DNA from: a bacterium
GTDB lineage: Bacteria > Cyanobacteriota > Vampirovibrionia > Gastranaerophilales > Gastranaerophilaceae
DNA: 64,000 bases
Direction: 5' to 3'
Assembly (NCBI GenBank): GCA_017467605.1
Contig: JAFUSQ010000017.1
Span: forward strand, 1-64,000
In this document: one piece after another, positions 9,569-17,620 of the stretch
How the letters are laid out: each line of letters begins with the position of its first letter
Numbering within the stretch: the stretch's first letter is position 1
Notes under the pieces: model-generated
Told to the model about the DNA's origin: nothing
Database searches by the model: none
What the model saw: only the letters and a program-made list of their open reading frames with translations
Translations under genes and position numbers: made by a program

Positions 9569-10530
9569 TAATTATTTTCCTGTTCTTTTTTGTACATTGT
9601 ACGAATTCTTTTGGCTAAAGTTGTTGAATTTAGTCCATAATATTCTAATAGTTCATCAGATTTCCCGCTTTGCCCAAATTCGTCGTGTATTCCGATTCTG
9701 TAAACTTTAGCAGGATACCTGCTTGCAAGAGTTTCACAAATTGCTGTTCCAAGCCCACCTATAATTGAGTGATTTTCTACGGTTATTGCAAATTTTGTTT
9801 TTTTAACGCTTTCAATGACCGTTTGAAAGTCCAATGGTTTAACTACCGGAATATTAACTACCTCAACCGATATACCTTCGGCTTTTAGTTCTTCTGCTGC
9901 GATTATTGCTTCGGCAAGAGTTTCACCGTTGGTGAACAGAGAAACATCATGACCTTCTTCAACAACAACCGCTTTATGAATATTAAAATGATAATGCTCG
10001 TCAAACACATCAGGAACATTGCATCTGGAAATCCTTATATACATCGGACCGTCATGCAATGAAGCATATTTAATAACTTCTTCGCATTCTCTGCAATCGG
10101 CCGGAACTATTACTGTCATATGCGGTATGTTACGCATTAGAGCAATATCCTCCAGAGCTTGGTGAGTGGCTCCGTCCTCTCCTACAGTTACTCCTCCATG
10201 TGTTCCGACAATTTTTACGTTAAATGCCGGATAACATACTGCATTACGTATTTGGTCATACGTCCTTCCTGTGGCGAACATTGCAAAACTTGAGATAAAC
10301 GGGATTTTCCCTTCTGAAGCAAGCCCTGCAGCAGTTGCAACCATGTCTTGTTCAGCTATGCCGCAGTCAAAAAATCTGTCCGGAAATTTCTCCCCAAACA
10401 TTTTTGTTTGTGTTGAGCATGCCAAATCTGAGTCCATGACTACAATTCTGTCATTTAATTCCCCGATTTGTGTTAACGTTTCCCCAAAAGCTTTTCTTAT
10501 TGATTTTTTATTCTTTTTATCTATCTTCAT
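9568..10530 (-). CDS. Transketolase, C-terminal subunit
   Basis: 320 residues, equal to the pyrimidine-binding plus C-terminal domains of transketolase. It carries the catalytic-glutamate motif FDCGIAEQDMVATAAGLA (about 54-71), GTHGGVTVGEDGATHQALED (near 109-128) and a C-terminal domain with VENHSIIGGLG. It lacks the N-terminal TPP-diphosphate binding domain, which is encoded separately at 43150-43974, more than 30 kb away; together they would form one non-oxidative pentose-phosphate enzyme that moves two-carbon units between sugar phosphates. The start ATG follows GAGGAT. It is the first gene of an operon with ftsE and ftsX, a link between central carbon metabolism and division genes that I do not know to be functional. 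DXS-like proteins share this domain, but the split layout favours transketolase. Confidence 0.9.
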   Translation of the reverse strand: MKIDKKNKKSIRKAFGETLTQIGELNDRIVVMDSDLACSTQTKMFGEKFPDRFFDCGIAEQDMVATAAGLASEGKIPFISSFAMFATGRTYDQIRNAVCYPAFNVKIVGTHGGVTVGEDGATHQALEDIALMRNIPHMTVIVPADCRECEEVIKYASLHDGPMYIRISRCNVPDVFDEHYHFNIHKAVVVEEGHDVSLFTNGETLAEAIIAAEELKAEGISVEVVNIPVVKPLDFQTVIESVKKTKFAITVENHSIIGGLGTAICETLASRYPAKVYRIGIHDEFGQSGKSDELLEYYGLNSTTLAKRIRTMYKKEQENN

Positions 10531-10789
10531 CTATATCCTCAAAGTATATCCTGTGTTTTGACTATATTAAATCTTTAACAATACAAATTTTATCATAAAA
10601 ATATATTTCGTTCCAAAAAAAATCCCCGACCGGTTAGTTAACATTAAAAAACCTTTTAAATTGGGCTTTTTTGATAATTATGTAAAGTTTTATTAAAATA
10701 TAAACGATTTTTAGCAATATTTTATCTTTACGATTATTTAAACGGTAGAATGGTAATAGACTCAATTTTATGTAGGAAAGGAAGAATTT

Positions 10790-11956
10790 ATGAATCAAAT
10801 ACCTAGTGTACCAATGATAAACCCCTATATGGTACAACAACCAATTACCAGTATGCCTGTTCCTCAACAACCGAATTATAATGCGGTTAAGATAGACATA
10901 CATAACCCTCAAGTGGGTACAGCAGGTGTAGGCGCACCTTGTGCACAACCTGCAATGCCTTATTATTCTTACCCACAAGCTCCAATTTATAATTATCCGC
11001 AAGCACCGGTACAACAACCTGTATATTATCCGCCGGTTACTCAGCAGTACCCGCCGTTGCCGCAAGCTCCACAAGTAACACAAGCTCCGACAGTTTGTCC
11101 TCCTTGTCCTGTTTGTGAAGCACCGGCAGTGCAGCCTGCTCCGGCACAACAACCGACAGTTATAGTTGAACCACCGGCAGCACAAGCTCCGGCTCAAACA
11201 ACAGTTCAACAACAAAATATAAATGTTCCGGTTCAAGCTCCTGTCGAAACAACAAAAACTGAAACTCCTTCAGTTCCGGAACCTGTAGTTTCAACTCCGG
11301 AAGCACCAAAAGCTCAAGAAAAACCGGAAATAGTACCTTCTGAAACTGTTGCTCCGCAAGTTGATATAAACCAGTTTATTGCAAAGTTGGCTAACCCTGA
11401 TTTTGAAGTTCAGGCATCTGCTATGGAAGAAATTGCTAATATGATTAAGCAATCACCTGAAAAAGCTACAGAATTAGTTGATACAAAAATATTTGATGCT
11501 TTAACAGGTATAATTAACAATGATACTTCAGCTTTAGAAGGCCCGACTCAAGAACAAATTTCTGCAAGAGAAAAACTTATAACAGGTAAAGAAGTTACTG
11601 ATGCAGAAAAAGAATTAGCAAATAAAATTACTCCAAAAGAACTTGCAGAAAGAAATAAAAGCTATGCATTGTTTACATCTGCAATGATGCAAAAACTTTA
11701 CGGAGATGAAGTTGCTAAATTATCAAACCAAACAGTTCCTTTAACCGAATTACCGGGAGTTATAACTGTAGTTGATAATTTGAAAGATAATCCTAACCCA
11801 ATGGTTAGAGCATCTGCAATCGAAGCATTAAGCTATATTCAAAATCCGGCATACAAAAAAGACTTAAATACAGTGTTTACAATCGCTCAAAATGATTCTG
11901 ATCCGGGTGTAGCAGAAACTGCAAAAGTTGCATTAGAAAAATTAAATCAAATCTAG
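10790..11956 (+). CDS. Pro/Gln-rich protein with C-terminal HEAT-like repeats
   Basis: 388 residues with two very different halves. Residues 1-185 are low-complexity, rich in Pro, Gln, Ala, Tyr and Val, with many PQAP/APVQQP-type units and a CPPCPVC cluster near 103-109. Residues about 195-388 are helical with HEAT-like units, for example LANPDFEVQASAMEEIANMI and NPMVRASAIEALSYIQNPAY. There is no signal peptide or membrane segment, so it is probably cytoplasmic, perhaps a protein-binding scaffold. The start ATG follows AGGAAAGGAAG, a strong ribosome site, and the gene ends in a strong terminator, so it is monocistronic and probably well expressed. I do not know its function. Its codon use in the N-terminal half is visibly richer in G+C than its neighbours because of the proline codons. 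Confidence 0.8.
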   Translation: MNQIPSVPMINPYMVQQPITSMPVPQQPNYNAVKIDIHNPQVGTAGVGAPCAQPAMPYYSYPQAPIYNYPQAPVQQPVYYPPVTQQYPPLPQAPQVTQAPTVCPPCPVCEAPAVQPAPAQQPTVIVEPPAAQAPAQTTVQQQNINVPVQAPVETTKTETPSVPEPVVSTPEAPKAQEKPEIVPSETVAPQVDINQFIAKLANPDFEVQASAMEEIANMIKQSPEKATELVDTKIFDALTGIINNDTSALEGPTQEQISAREKLITGKEVTDAEKELANKITPKELAERNKSYALFTSAMMQKLYGDEVAKLSNQTVPLTELPGVITVVDNLKDNPNPMVRASAIEALSYIQNPAYKKDLNTVFTIAQNDSDPGVAETAKVALEKLNQI

Positions 11957-12002
11957 TTGTTTGATTTATAATAATCAAAATTCCTTTCTTTAGATAAAAT
12001 AA

Positions 12003-12032
12003 AGCCCCTGAAAAGGGGCTCTATTTTTTTTG
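12003..12032 (+). terminator. Rho-independent terminator
   Basis: AGCCCCT, four-base loop region, AGGGGCT, then CTATTTTTTTT. It ends the Pro/Gln-rich gene and lies between two convergent genes. Confidence 0.9.
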
Positions 12033-12047
12033 TATTGTTTTTATATG

Positions 12048-12752
12048 CTAAACATTTTCTTTTGGTTCGGAATTTGGAATAGGCGCGCAATTTTCATATT
12101 CTGCCATTTCTGAAATTTGTTTACACCATTCATATATCACTTCATCATCACTTAGTTTATAAGAAATTGGTTTACCGATTTTAATAACAACATTTCTTCT
12201 AGTAAAAGGTTTTAATTTTGGGTATCCGTCCCAATTAGCGATTGCAATAGGAATAATATCTGCTTTAGCCGTTCTGGCTATGGCAACAAAACCTTTTCTA
12301 ATATCTTCAAGTTTTCCGTAAGGACGTGTGCCACCCTGCGGGAAAATACCTAAAGACCAGCTTGTTTGCAGAATTTCTTTAACTGTTTTAAATGTAGCAA
12401 TTTCGGGTTTTTCTCTGTCTACTGCGAATGCGCCTAAGCGTTTTACAAGCCAATTTAACTTTTCCGTTGGTTCAAACAATTCTTTTTTTGCCATAAATGC
12501 TATAGGCGTTAAAGCTGCCATAACTACCATTGTCGGATCAAATATCGAAACATGATTTGCCGCATAAATATATCTGCCTTTTCTTTTATCTTTAGGAAGG
12601 TTTTCTCTGCCTATTATTTTGTAATTATAAAAAATATTAAAGAATTGAAAAACAACAGTATATAGGAAAAACATATAAAAAATAGTTCTCCATATATGAT
12701 ATTCTTTTGCATATCTTCTGTTAAAATTTCTTGTTTCAGTATTTTTAGTCAT
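12048..12752 (-). CDS. PlsC-family 1-acyl-glycerol-3-phosphate acyltransferase, copy 2
   Basis: 234 residues. The acyltransferase motif I NHVSIFDP (HxxxxD) is at about 67-74, and motif III reads FPQGGTRPYGKLEDIRKGF, near residues 138-156. One hydrophobic segment lies near residues 22-42. PlsC-type enzymes transfer an acyl chain to the 2-position of lysophosphatidic acid in phospholipid synthesis. The usual FPEGTR glutamate is a glutamine here, and there is an additional glycine (QGGTR), so the substrate may differ. It overlaps the other plsC-like gene by 8 bases (start with GGAGTAAAAGAG upstream), making a coupled tandem pair that arose by duplication: both share the order RRYAKEYHIWRT / RNASQFNKWRT at the start. 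Confidence 0.87.
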   Translation of the reverse strand: MTKNTETRNFNRRYAKEYHIWRTIFYMFFLYTVVFQFFNIFYNYKIIGRENLPKDKRKGRYIYAANHVSIFDPTMVVMAALTPIAFMAKKELFEPTEKLNWLVKRLGAFAVDREKPEIATFKTVKEILQTSWSLGIFPQGGTRPYGKLEDIRKGFVAIARTAKADIIPIAIANWDGYPKLKPFTRRNVVIKIGKPISYKLSDDEVIYEWCKQISEMAEYENCAPIPNSEPKENV

Positions 12753-13437
12753 TCTCTTTTACTCCTCCGTTGACGGCTATCGGTTCGGGGTCTTGAATGT
12801 ATTTAAATCCTGTTAATTGTTGAATTTGTTCAATCCATTTATCTTTTACAGCTTCGGTATCTTTATCGAATGGTATAATATGTCCGATATTTACGACAAT
12901 TTTACCTGTAAACGGCCATCTTTTTACTTCGTTAGTTCCGGTAATACCGACAGGTAAAATGTTACATTTTGTAAGTCTTGCGAGCCCTGCAAACCCGCTT
13001 GTAACTCCTTTTATTTCTCCGGGAATACCTCTGGTTCCTTGCGGGAATATCCCCAGAACCCATTTACTTGCTTTAATTTCTTGAACTGTTTTTACTGTTG
13101 AAGGTCCGAGACTTTCCCTGTTAACAGCAAAAGCTCCGAGCCAATCAATCCACCATCTTATAAAAGGTATATCAAACAGTTCTTTTTTTGCCATAAAAGC
13201 TACACTTCTTGGCCATATACCTACAATCATTGGCGGATCAAGCGTTGATAAATGATTTGGGCATATTATGTATTTATTATCTTTTGGGATATTTTCTGTC
13301 CCATGTACTTCTATTCTGTAAACTAATTTCAAACGTATCATGTATCCGATTTTACATACCAAAAACTGAAATAATGTACGCCACTTGTTAAATTGAGAAG
13401 CATTTCGTTGTGAGTATTGCTTTTTTTGCTTTGTCAT
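12745..13437 (-). CDS. PlsC-family 1-acyl-glycerol-3-phosphate acyltransferase, copy 1
   Basis: 230 residues. HxxxxD motif in NHLSTLDPPM (near 61-70), AFMAKKELF as in its neighbour, and motif III FPQGTRGIPGEIKGV (near 134-148) with glutamine in place of the usual glutamate. The C-terminal LPVGITGTNE region fits the family. The start has GGGAGAG seven bases upstream. It is first in the tandem plsC pair and divergent from the phosphohexomutase gene. One of the pair is likely the housekeeping PlsC; the sequence does not show which. Membrane-associated through an N-terminal hydrophobic patch. Confidence 0.87.
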   Translation of the reverse strand: MTKQKKQYSQRNASQFNKWRTLFQFLVCKIGYMIRLKLVYRIEVHGTENIPKDNKYIICPNHLSTLDPPMIVGIWPRSVAFMAKKELFDIPFIRWWIDWLGAFAVNRESLGPSTVKTVQEIKASKWVLGIFPQGTRGIPGEIKGVTSGFAGLARLTKCNILPVGITGTNEVKRWPFTGKIVVNIGHIIPFDKDTEAVKDKWIEQIQQLTGFKYIQDPEPIAVNGGVKEND

Positions 13438-13546
13438 ATACGCTCTCCCTAATTCATATTCCTATTATACATAAAACATTTTTAATGGGCTAATTATTAA
13501 TCTGTTTTTATTGTATTATTTAATAGTGAATTATAAGGAGAGTAAT

Positions 13547-15829
13547 ATGTTTGAGTTGAAAAAATCTGATATTGAACTTGAAAATGAATTATTTAAGAGT
13601 GTTTATTATAAAACTCCGGATTATATTAAGGAAATGAATTTAATGAATTTTAATGATAAAGGAGAATTTTCTTTTATATTAAAAGAGGAGCATTTATATA
13701 AATACGATTCGGAAACCAATCCTGAAGGTTTAAACTTATTAGAATGGTTTGCAAATTATGCAAAGGAAGCAAAAGTTTCAACTGCCGGAATTAGAGGTCC
13801 GCAGAATATATTGTTCCCTCAGGATACAAGATTTCCTATTAATCTTGTCGGAATTGTTCTTGCTACATTAGCTAAAGCTCTTGTCGCAAAAGAAAAATAT
13901 AAAGGTAAAAAGATTGTAAAAATTGCAGGTTGTGAAGTTCGTTATAATTCAAAATTATTTCTTGAAGCTATTGCAAGAATTCAAGCTGCTAACGGTATTA
14001 CGACATTAGTGCCGGTTGACAGACAGACAATACCTATTTGGTTAGCTTCATTTCTTGCGTTTAAATTGGATTTGCTTGGGGGAGAATATATAACTTCAAG
14101 CCACGGTATTTCTGTTAAAAATGCGACCAAGGATTTAAATTCGCAAGGTAGTCAATATCTTCCTGAGGAATCTATGGAATTTGTTAATAAAATTCAGCAA
14201 ATATTTGATGAAGTTGAAGAAAAAGGTTTTTATGAAATCAAAATTTCAGCTCAAGACAATCCTTTGATTGATGAATCTGTTATGAAATCTATTGATGACG
14301 GGGTAGATTTATACGTTGAATATTTAAAATCCGGAGTAGCTAAAGGTGTCAATTTGGATTTGATAAAGTCATTGGATTCAAAAATAGTTATTGAAAACGT
14401 TGGAGGTTCGGCATATAGAACTCTTTCCAGAGTTTTACAAAAATTAAATATTGAAGATAAATTCGTTTGGTTTAATACAGAGGAAGATCCGTTTTTCCAT
14501 TCTATAGGCAAATATGATCATACCCCAAAAGGGGAAAAAGCTTTTTATGATTATTCTGTTGATGCTACCGTGATAGCTAAAAAACATGATGGTACAAAAT
14601 TTTTCCCTGTGATTGAAACATTACATTATGATGAAAAATTAAAAAATTATCCTGTTGGAACTGTTGTTTTGATTACGGATCCCGATCATGACAGATTAAC
14701 TGTTGCTGAAATTGAAAAGGCTGATAGGGTATCTGAAATTGAAGCATTAGGTTTAGATTGGGTAAAACTTACTGCTGACAGAATTTTGATTGTATTTACA
14801 GCAAATCAGGCATTTTTACTATTGATGGATTTTTGGGCTAAACAATTGAAAAAAATTGGATTATGGAATAATCACCCGAGGTTTATTATCAAAACCACTG
14901 CTTCTGCTCTCTCTTGGGACGAATGGGCTGAAAAGAACGGCGTTAAAGTTGTAAATGTTCCTGTCGGATTTAAAGAGATTGCCAATATAATGAAAAAGGT
15001 AGAATTGCAGATTAAGAATAATCCTGAAAATGAAATTGTAATTGATGATGTGTTCGGTAATTCAATTAATCTTGGAGTAAATCCAAGACTGCTTTTTGGC
15101 GGTGAAGAATCAGGCGGAATGATTATGGGCACGGAAGAACTTATAGAATCCATGCATGGAAGATTTGCTATTGCTATGAGAGAAAAAAGTGCTACAGAAG
15201 CTATTATAGTTGCATCTGCTTTAACTGCGCAGTTACAAAAGAACAATATTACTTTATGGAAACAGCTTTCTGAGGTTTTTGCAGAAAATAAAATTATCGG
15301 CAGATTTGACACTCGTGTTGATATCGCTTATTACAATGAATCTGAACCTGATATCGAAAAATTAAAGATAGCAAAAATTGAAGGTGAAGCTTTGAGAACA
15401 AAAAATGATATGTTTTATCTTTCTATGGCAATTGCCAACAGAAAAGGAAATATAACTTTGAGCGATATTCAACAGATTTTGAACGATAAGTTTATGACTG
15501 AAGGGTTAAATTTTGATAATTTACGTTCTGTTAAATTTGTTGGTGATGGAACATATCTTGAATTTGATGATAAATATATTGAAATCAGACCGTCCGGAAC
15601 TGATGCAAAAACAAAAGCATACGGCGGCGGTAAAAATAAAGATATGATTTCAAAATATGCCTCTGTTTTAGGTAATTACTCAGGAGACAGAACAGAATTA
15701 CATAAAAAGTATATTTCTGATGAAATATATAATTCTTGCAAAGATTTGGCTATGGATTATTATTTGAAGTTTGTCGAAAAAGGCGCAAATAATGAACCTT
15801 TCAATATTCCTGAATATAAATTTATGTAG
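13547..15829 (+). CDS. Large phosphoglucomutase/phosphomannomutase-family protein
   Basis: 760 residues, much longer than the 450-580 usual for alpha-D-phosphohexomutases. All four family motifs are present: active-site serine region ITSSHGIS (near 185-192; usually TASHNP), metal loop DPDHDR (near 383-388; usually DGDGDR), sugar loop GGEESGG (near 520-526) and phosphate loop RPSGTDAKTKAYGGG (near 682-696). The enzyme would interconvert 1- and 6-phosphohexoses or a related sugar phosphate. The ATG at 13547 follows AAGGAG; a TTG at 13511 in the same frame lacks a ribosome site. The SSHGIS variant and extra length mark it as a divergent subgroup; a second, canonical mutase is encoded at 54147-55571. 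Confidence 0.85.
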   Translation: MFELKKSDIELENELFKSVYYKTPDYIKEMNLMNFNDKGEFSFILKEEHLYKYDSETNPEGLNLLEWFANYAKEAKVSTAGIRGPQNILFPQDTRFPINLVGIVLATLAKALVAKEKYKGKKIVKIAGCEVRYNSKLFLEAIARIQAANGITTLVPVDRQTIPIWLASFLAFKLDLLGGEYITSSHGISVKNATKDLNSQGSQYLPEESMEFVNKIQQIFDEVEEKGFYEIKISAQDNPLIDESVMKSIDDGVDLYVEYLKSGVAKGVNLDLIKSLDSKIVIENVGGSAYRTLSRVLQKLNIEDKFVWFNTEEDPFFHSIGKYDHTPKGEKAFYDYSVDATVIAKKHDGTKFFPVIETLHYDEKLKNYPVGTVVLITDPDHDRLTVAEIEKADRVSEIEALGLDWVKLTADRILIVFTANQAFLLLMDFWAKQLKKIGLWNNHPRFIIKTTASALSWDEWAEKNGVKVVNVPVGFKEIANIMKKVELQIKNNPENEIVIDDVFGNSINLGVNPRLLFGGEESGGMIMGTEELIESMHGRFAIAMREKSATEAIIVASALTAQLQKNNITLWKQLSEVFAENKIIGRFDTRVDIAYYNESEPDIEKLKIAKIEGEALRTKNDMFYLSMAIANRKGNITLSDIQQILNDKFMTEGLNFDNLRSVKFVGDGTYLEFDDKYIEIRPSGTDAKTKAYGGGKNKDMISKYASVLGNYSGDRTELHKKYISDEIYNSCKDLAMDYYLKFVEKGANNEPFNIPEYKFM

Positions 15830-15879
15830 ATTATTTTTTGTATTATAATAAACAAAGAATAAGATATTAAGAGGTAAAA

Positions 15880-17613
15880 ATGTTAAAAGATTATTTTTTA
15901 AATAAAGTTGAAAATGCAATTGAATTAGCGGTTAAAAACGGTAAACTCGGGCAAATGTCCGAGTACAAAAGGGGCAAATTACCCGTTGAAAAACCTAAAA
16001 ATCCTGATTTCGGAGATTATGCAATAAACGTTTCTTCGCTTGCCAGAAGTGCAAAAATTGCCCCCCCGATGATTGCTAATTCTATTGTTGAATTTGTAGA
16101 CAAAGAAGATAATGAATTTTCGGTAATTGGCGGATTTATAAATTTTAAAGCGGGCAAAACGCTTTTAATTGATTTGATTTTTGAAATATTATCAAAAAAA
16201 TCAGATTTCGGCCGTCCTGAAAATATTCAAAAAGAAAAAATAATCTTAGAATATATTTCTGCCAATCCAACGGGGCCTTTTCATATCGGTCATGGAAGGT
16301 GGGCTGCTATGGGCAGCGCGCTGGCTAACCTTTTAAAATTTTATGGGCATGAAGTTTATCAGGAATTTTATATTAATGATGCCGGTTCACAAATTCAAAA
16401 ACTTGGGCGTTCATTAGTTATAAGAGTCAAACAGGAATTGGGTGAAAGTATTGATTTCCCGACAGATGAAGAAGAAAGAAAAAATTATTATCCGGGTGAT
16501 TATTTAATTCCTGTTGCCAAAGAGTTTTTGAAAAAACATTCTGATATTAAAACAAGTGATGATGTTGATAATATAGATTTGCAAGTGTATTGTGACTTTG
16601 CAAAAGAATATGAAGAAAGGGTTCAAAGAGAGCTTTTGGACAAACTTCATGTGGAATTTGATAATTTTTATTCAGAATTGTCTTTGCATAATTCCGGTAA
16701 AGTAGCACATTATGTTAATAAACTTGTGGATTCCGGTAAAATTTATGAAAAAGACGGGGCAGCATGGTTTAAATCTTCCGAATATGGTGATGATCAAGAC
16801 AGAGTTATAAAAAAGGTTGATGGATCTAATACATATCTAACCGCTGATATCGCCTACCACGCCGACAAATTGGAACGCGGATTTGACAGAATGATTGATA
16901 TTTGGGGTGCTGATCACCACGGATATGTGGCAAGAGTAAAGGCTTCATTAGAAGCTCTCGGGTATGATCCGAACAAGCTGGAAATACTTCTCGGGCAGCT
17001 TGTTAACCTTGTAATAAATGGAAATGAAGTCCGTATGGGTAAACGTAAAAATATGGTTACTTTAGAAGATTTAGTTGAAGAAGTCGGAGTTGATGCAACC
17101 CGTTTTTATATGGCAATGAGAAATATTGATACTACGTTAGACTTCGATATTGAACTTGCAAAAACCAATTCAGATGAAAATCCTGTATTCTACGTTCAAT
17201 ATGCTCATGCCAGAGCTTGTTCAATAATACGCAATGCAACAATTGACAAAATAAATACAGAAACCGGTAAAACTGTTCCTGCTATTTTATCTGAAAGTGA
17301 TTTTGAAAATTTAATTAAAAATTCTGACAAAGGTATTATTGAAATGTCAATAAAAGATGCAAGAAAGCTAATTATAAAACTGGAAGATTTTAAGTTTTTA
17401 ATCAAAACTTCTGCACAAACAAGACAAGTTTATACTATTTGTCGTTATGTTCAAGAATTGGCTTCAGAATTTCATTCTTTCTATAACTCAACAAGGGTTA
17501 TAACAGATGATACAGCGTTGACAAAATCAAGATTACTGATAGTTTGGGCATTTAAACAAGTTTTGGCAAATGCTCTAAAAATTCTTGCGGTATCTGCGCC
17601 TGAAAGAATGTAG
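15880..17613 (+). CDS. argS: Arginine--tRNA ligase
   Basis: 577 residues. Class I synthetase: the HIGH motif appears as FHIGHGRWAAMGSAL (near 132-146) and the KMSKS equivalent as RMGKRKNMV (near 387-395), typical of ArgRS, which often lacks the second lysine. An N-terminal Add1 domain precedes the catalytic core (PVEKPKNPDFGDYAINVSS), and a C-terminal DALR anticodon-binding helix bundle ends with NALKILAVSAPERM, the usual ArgRS terminus. Start ATG with AAGAGG seven bases upstream. It ends only 7 bases from the convergent cyclase gene. Confidence 0.97.
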   Translation: MLKDYFLNKVENAIELAVKNGKLGQMSEYKRGKLPVEKPKNPDFGDYAINVSSLARSAKIAPPMIANSIVEFVDKEDNEFSVIGGFINFKAGKTLLIDLIFEILSKKSDFGRPENIQKEKIILEYISANPTGPFHIGHGRWAAMGSALANLLKFYGHEVYQEFYINDAGSQIQKLGRSLVIRVKQELGESIDFPTDEEERKNYYPGDYLIPVAKEFLKKHSDIKTSDDVDNIDLQVYCDFAKEYEERVQRELLDKLHVEFDNFYSELSLHNSGKVAHYVNKLVDSGKIYEKDGAAWFKSSEYGDDQDRVIKKVDGSNTYLTADIAYHADKLERGFDRMIDIWGADHHGYVARVKASLEALGYDPNKLEILLGQLVNLVINGNEVRMGKRKNMVTLEDLVEEVGVDATRFYMAMRNIDTTLDFDIELAKTNSDENPVFYVQYAHARACSIIRNATIDKINTETGKTVPAILSESDFENLIKNSDKGIIEMSIKDARKLIIKLEDFKFLIKTSAQTRQVYTICRYVQELASEFHSFYNSTRVITDDTALTKSRLLIVWAFKQVLANALKILAVSAPERM

Positions 17614-17620
17614 TAATTTT

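Noticed and set aside
10634..11236. 200-residue open frame on the minus strand
   Set aside because: Antisense to the Pro/Gln-rich gene; its Arg/Cys/Leu-rich composition is the mirror of proline and glutamine codons, and it has no ribosome site or known family.
14872..15312. 146-residue open frame on the minus strand
   Set aside because: Antisense within the phosphohexomutase gene, no ribosome site.
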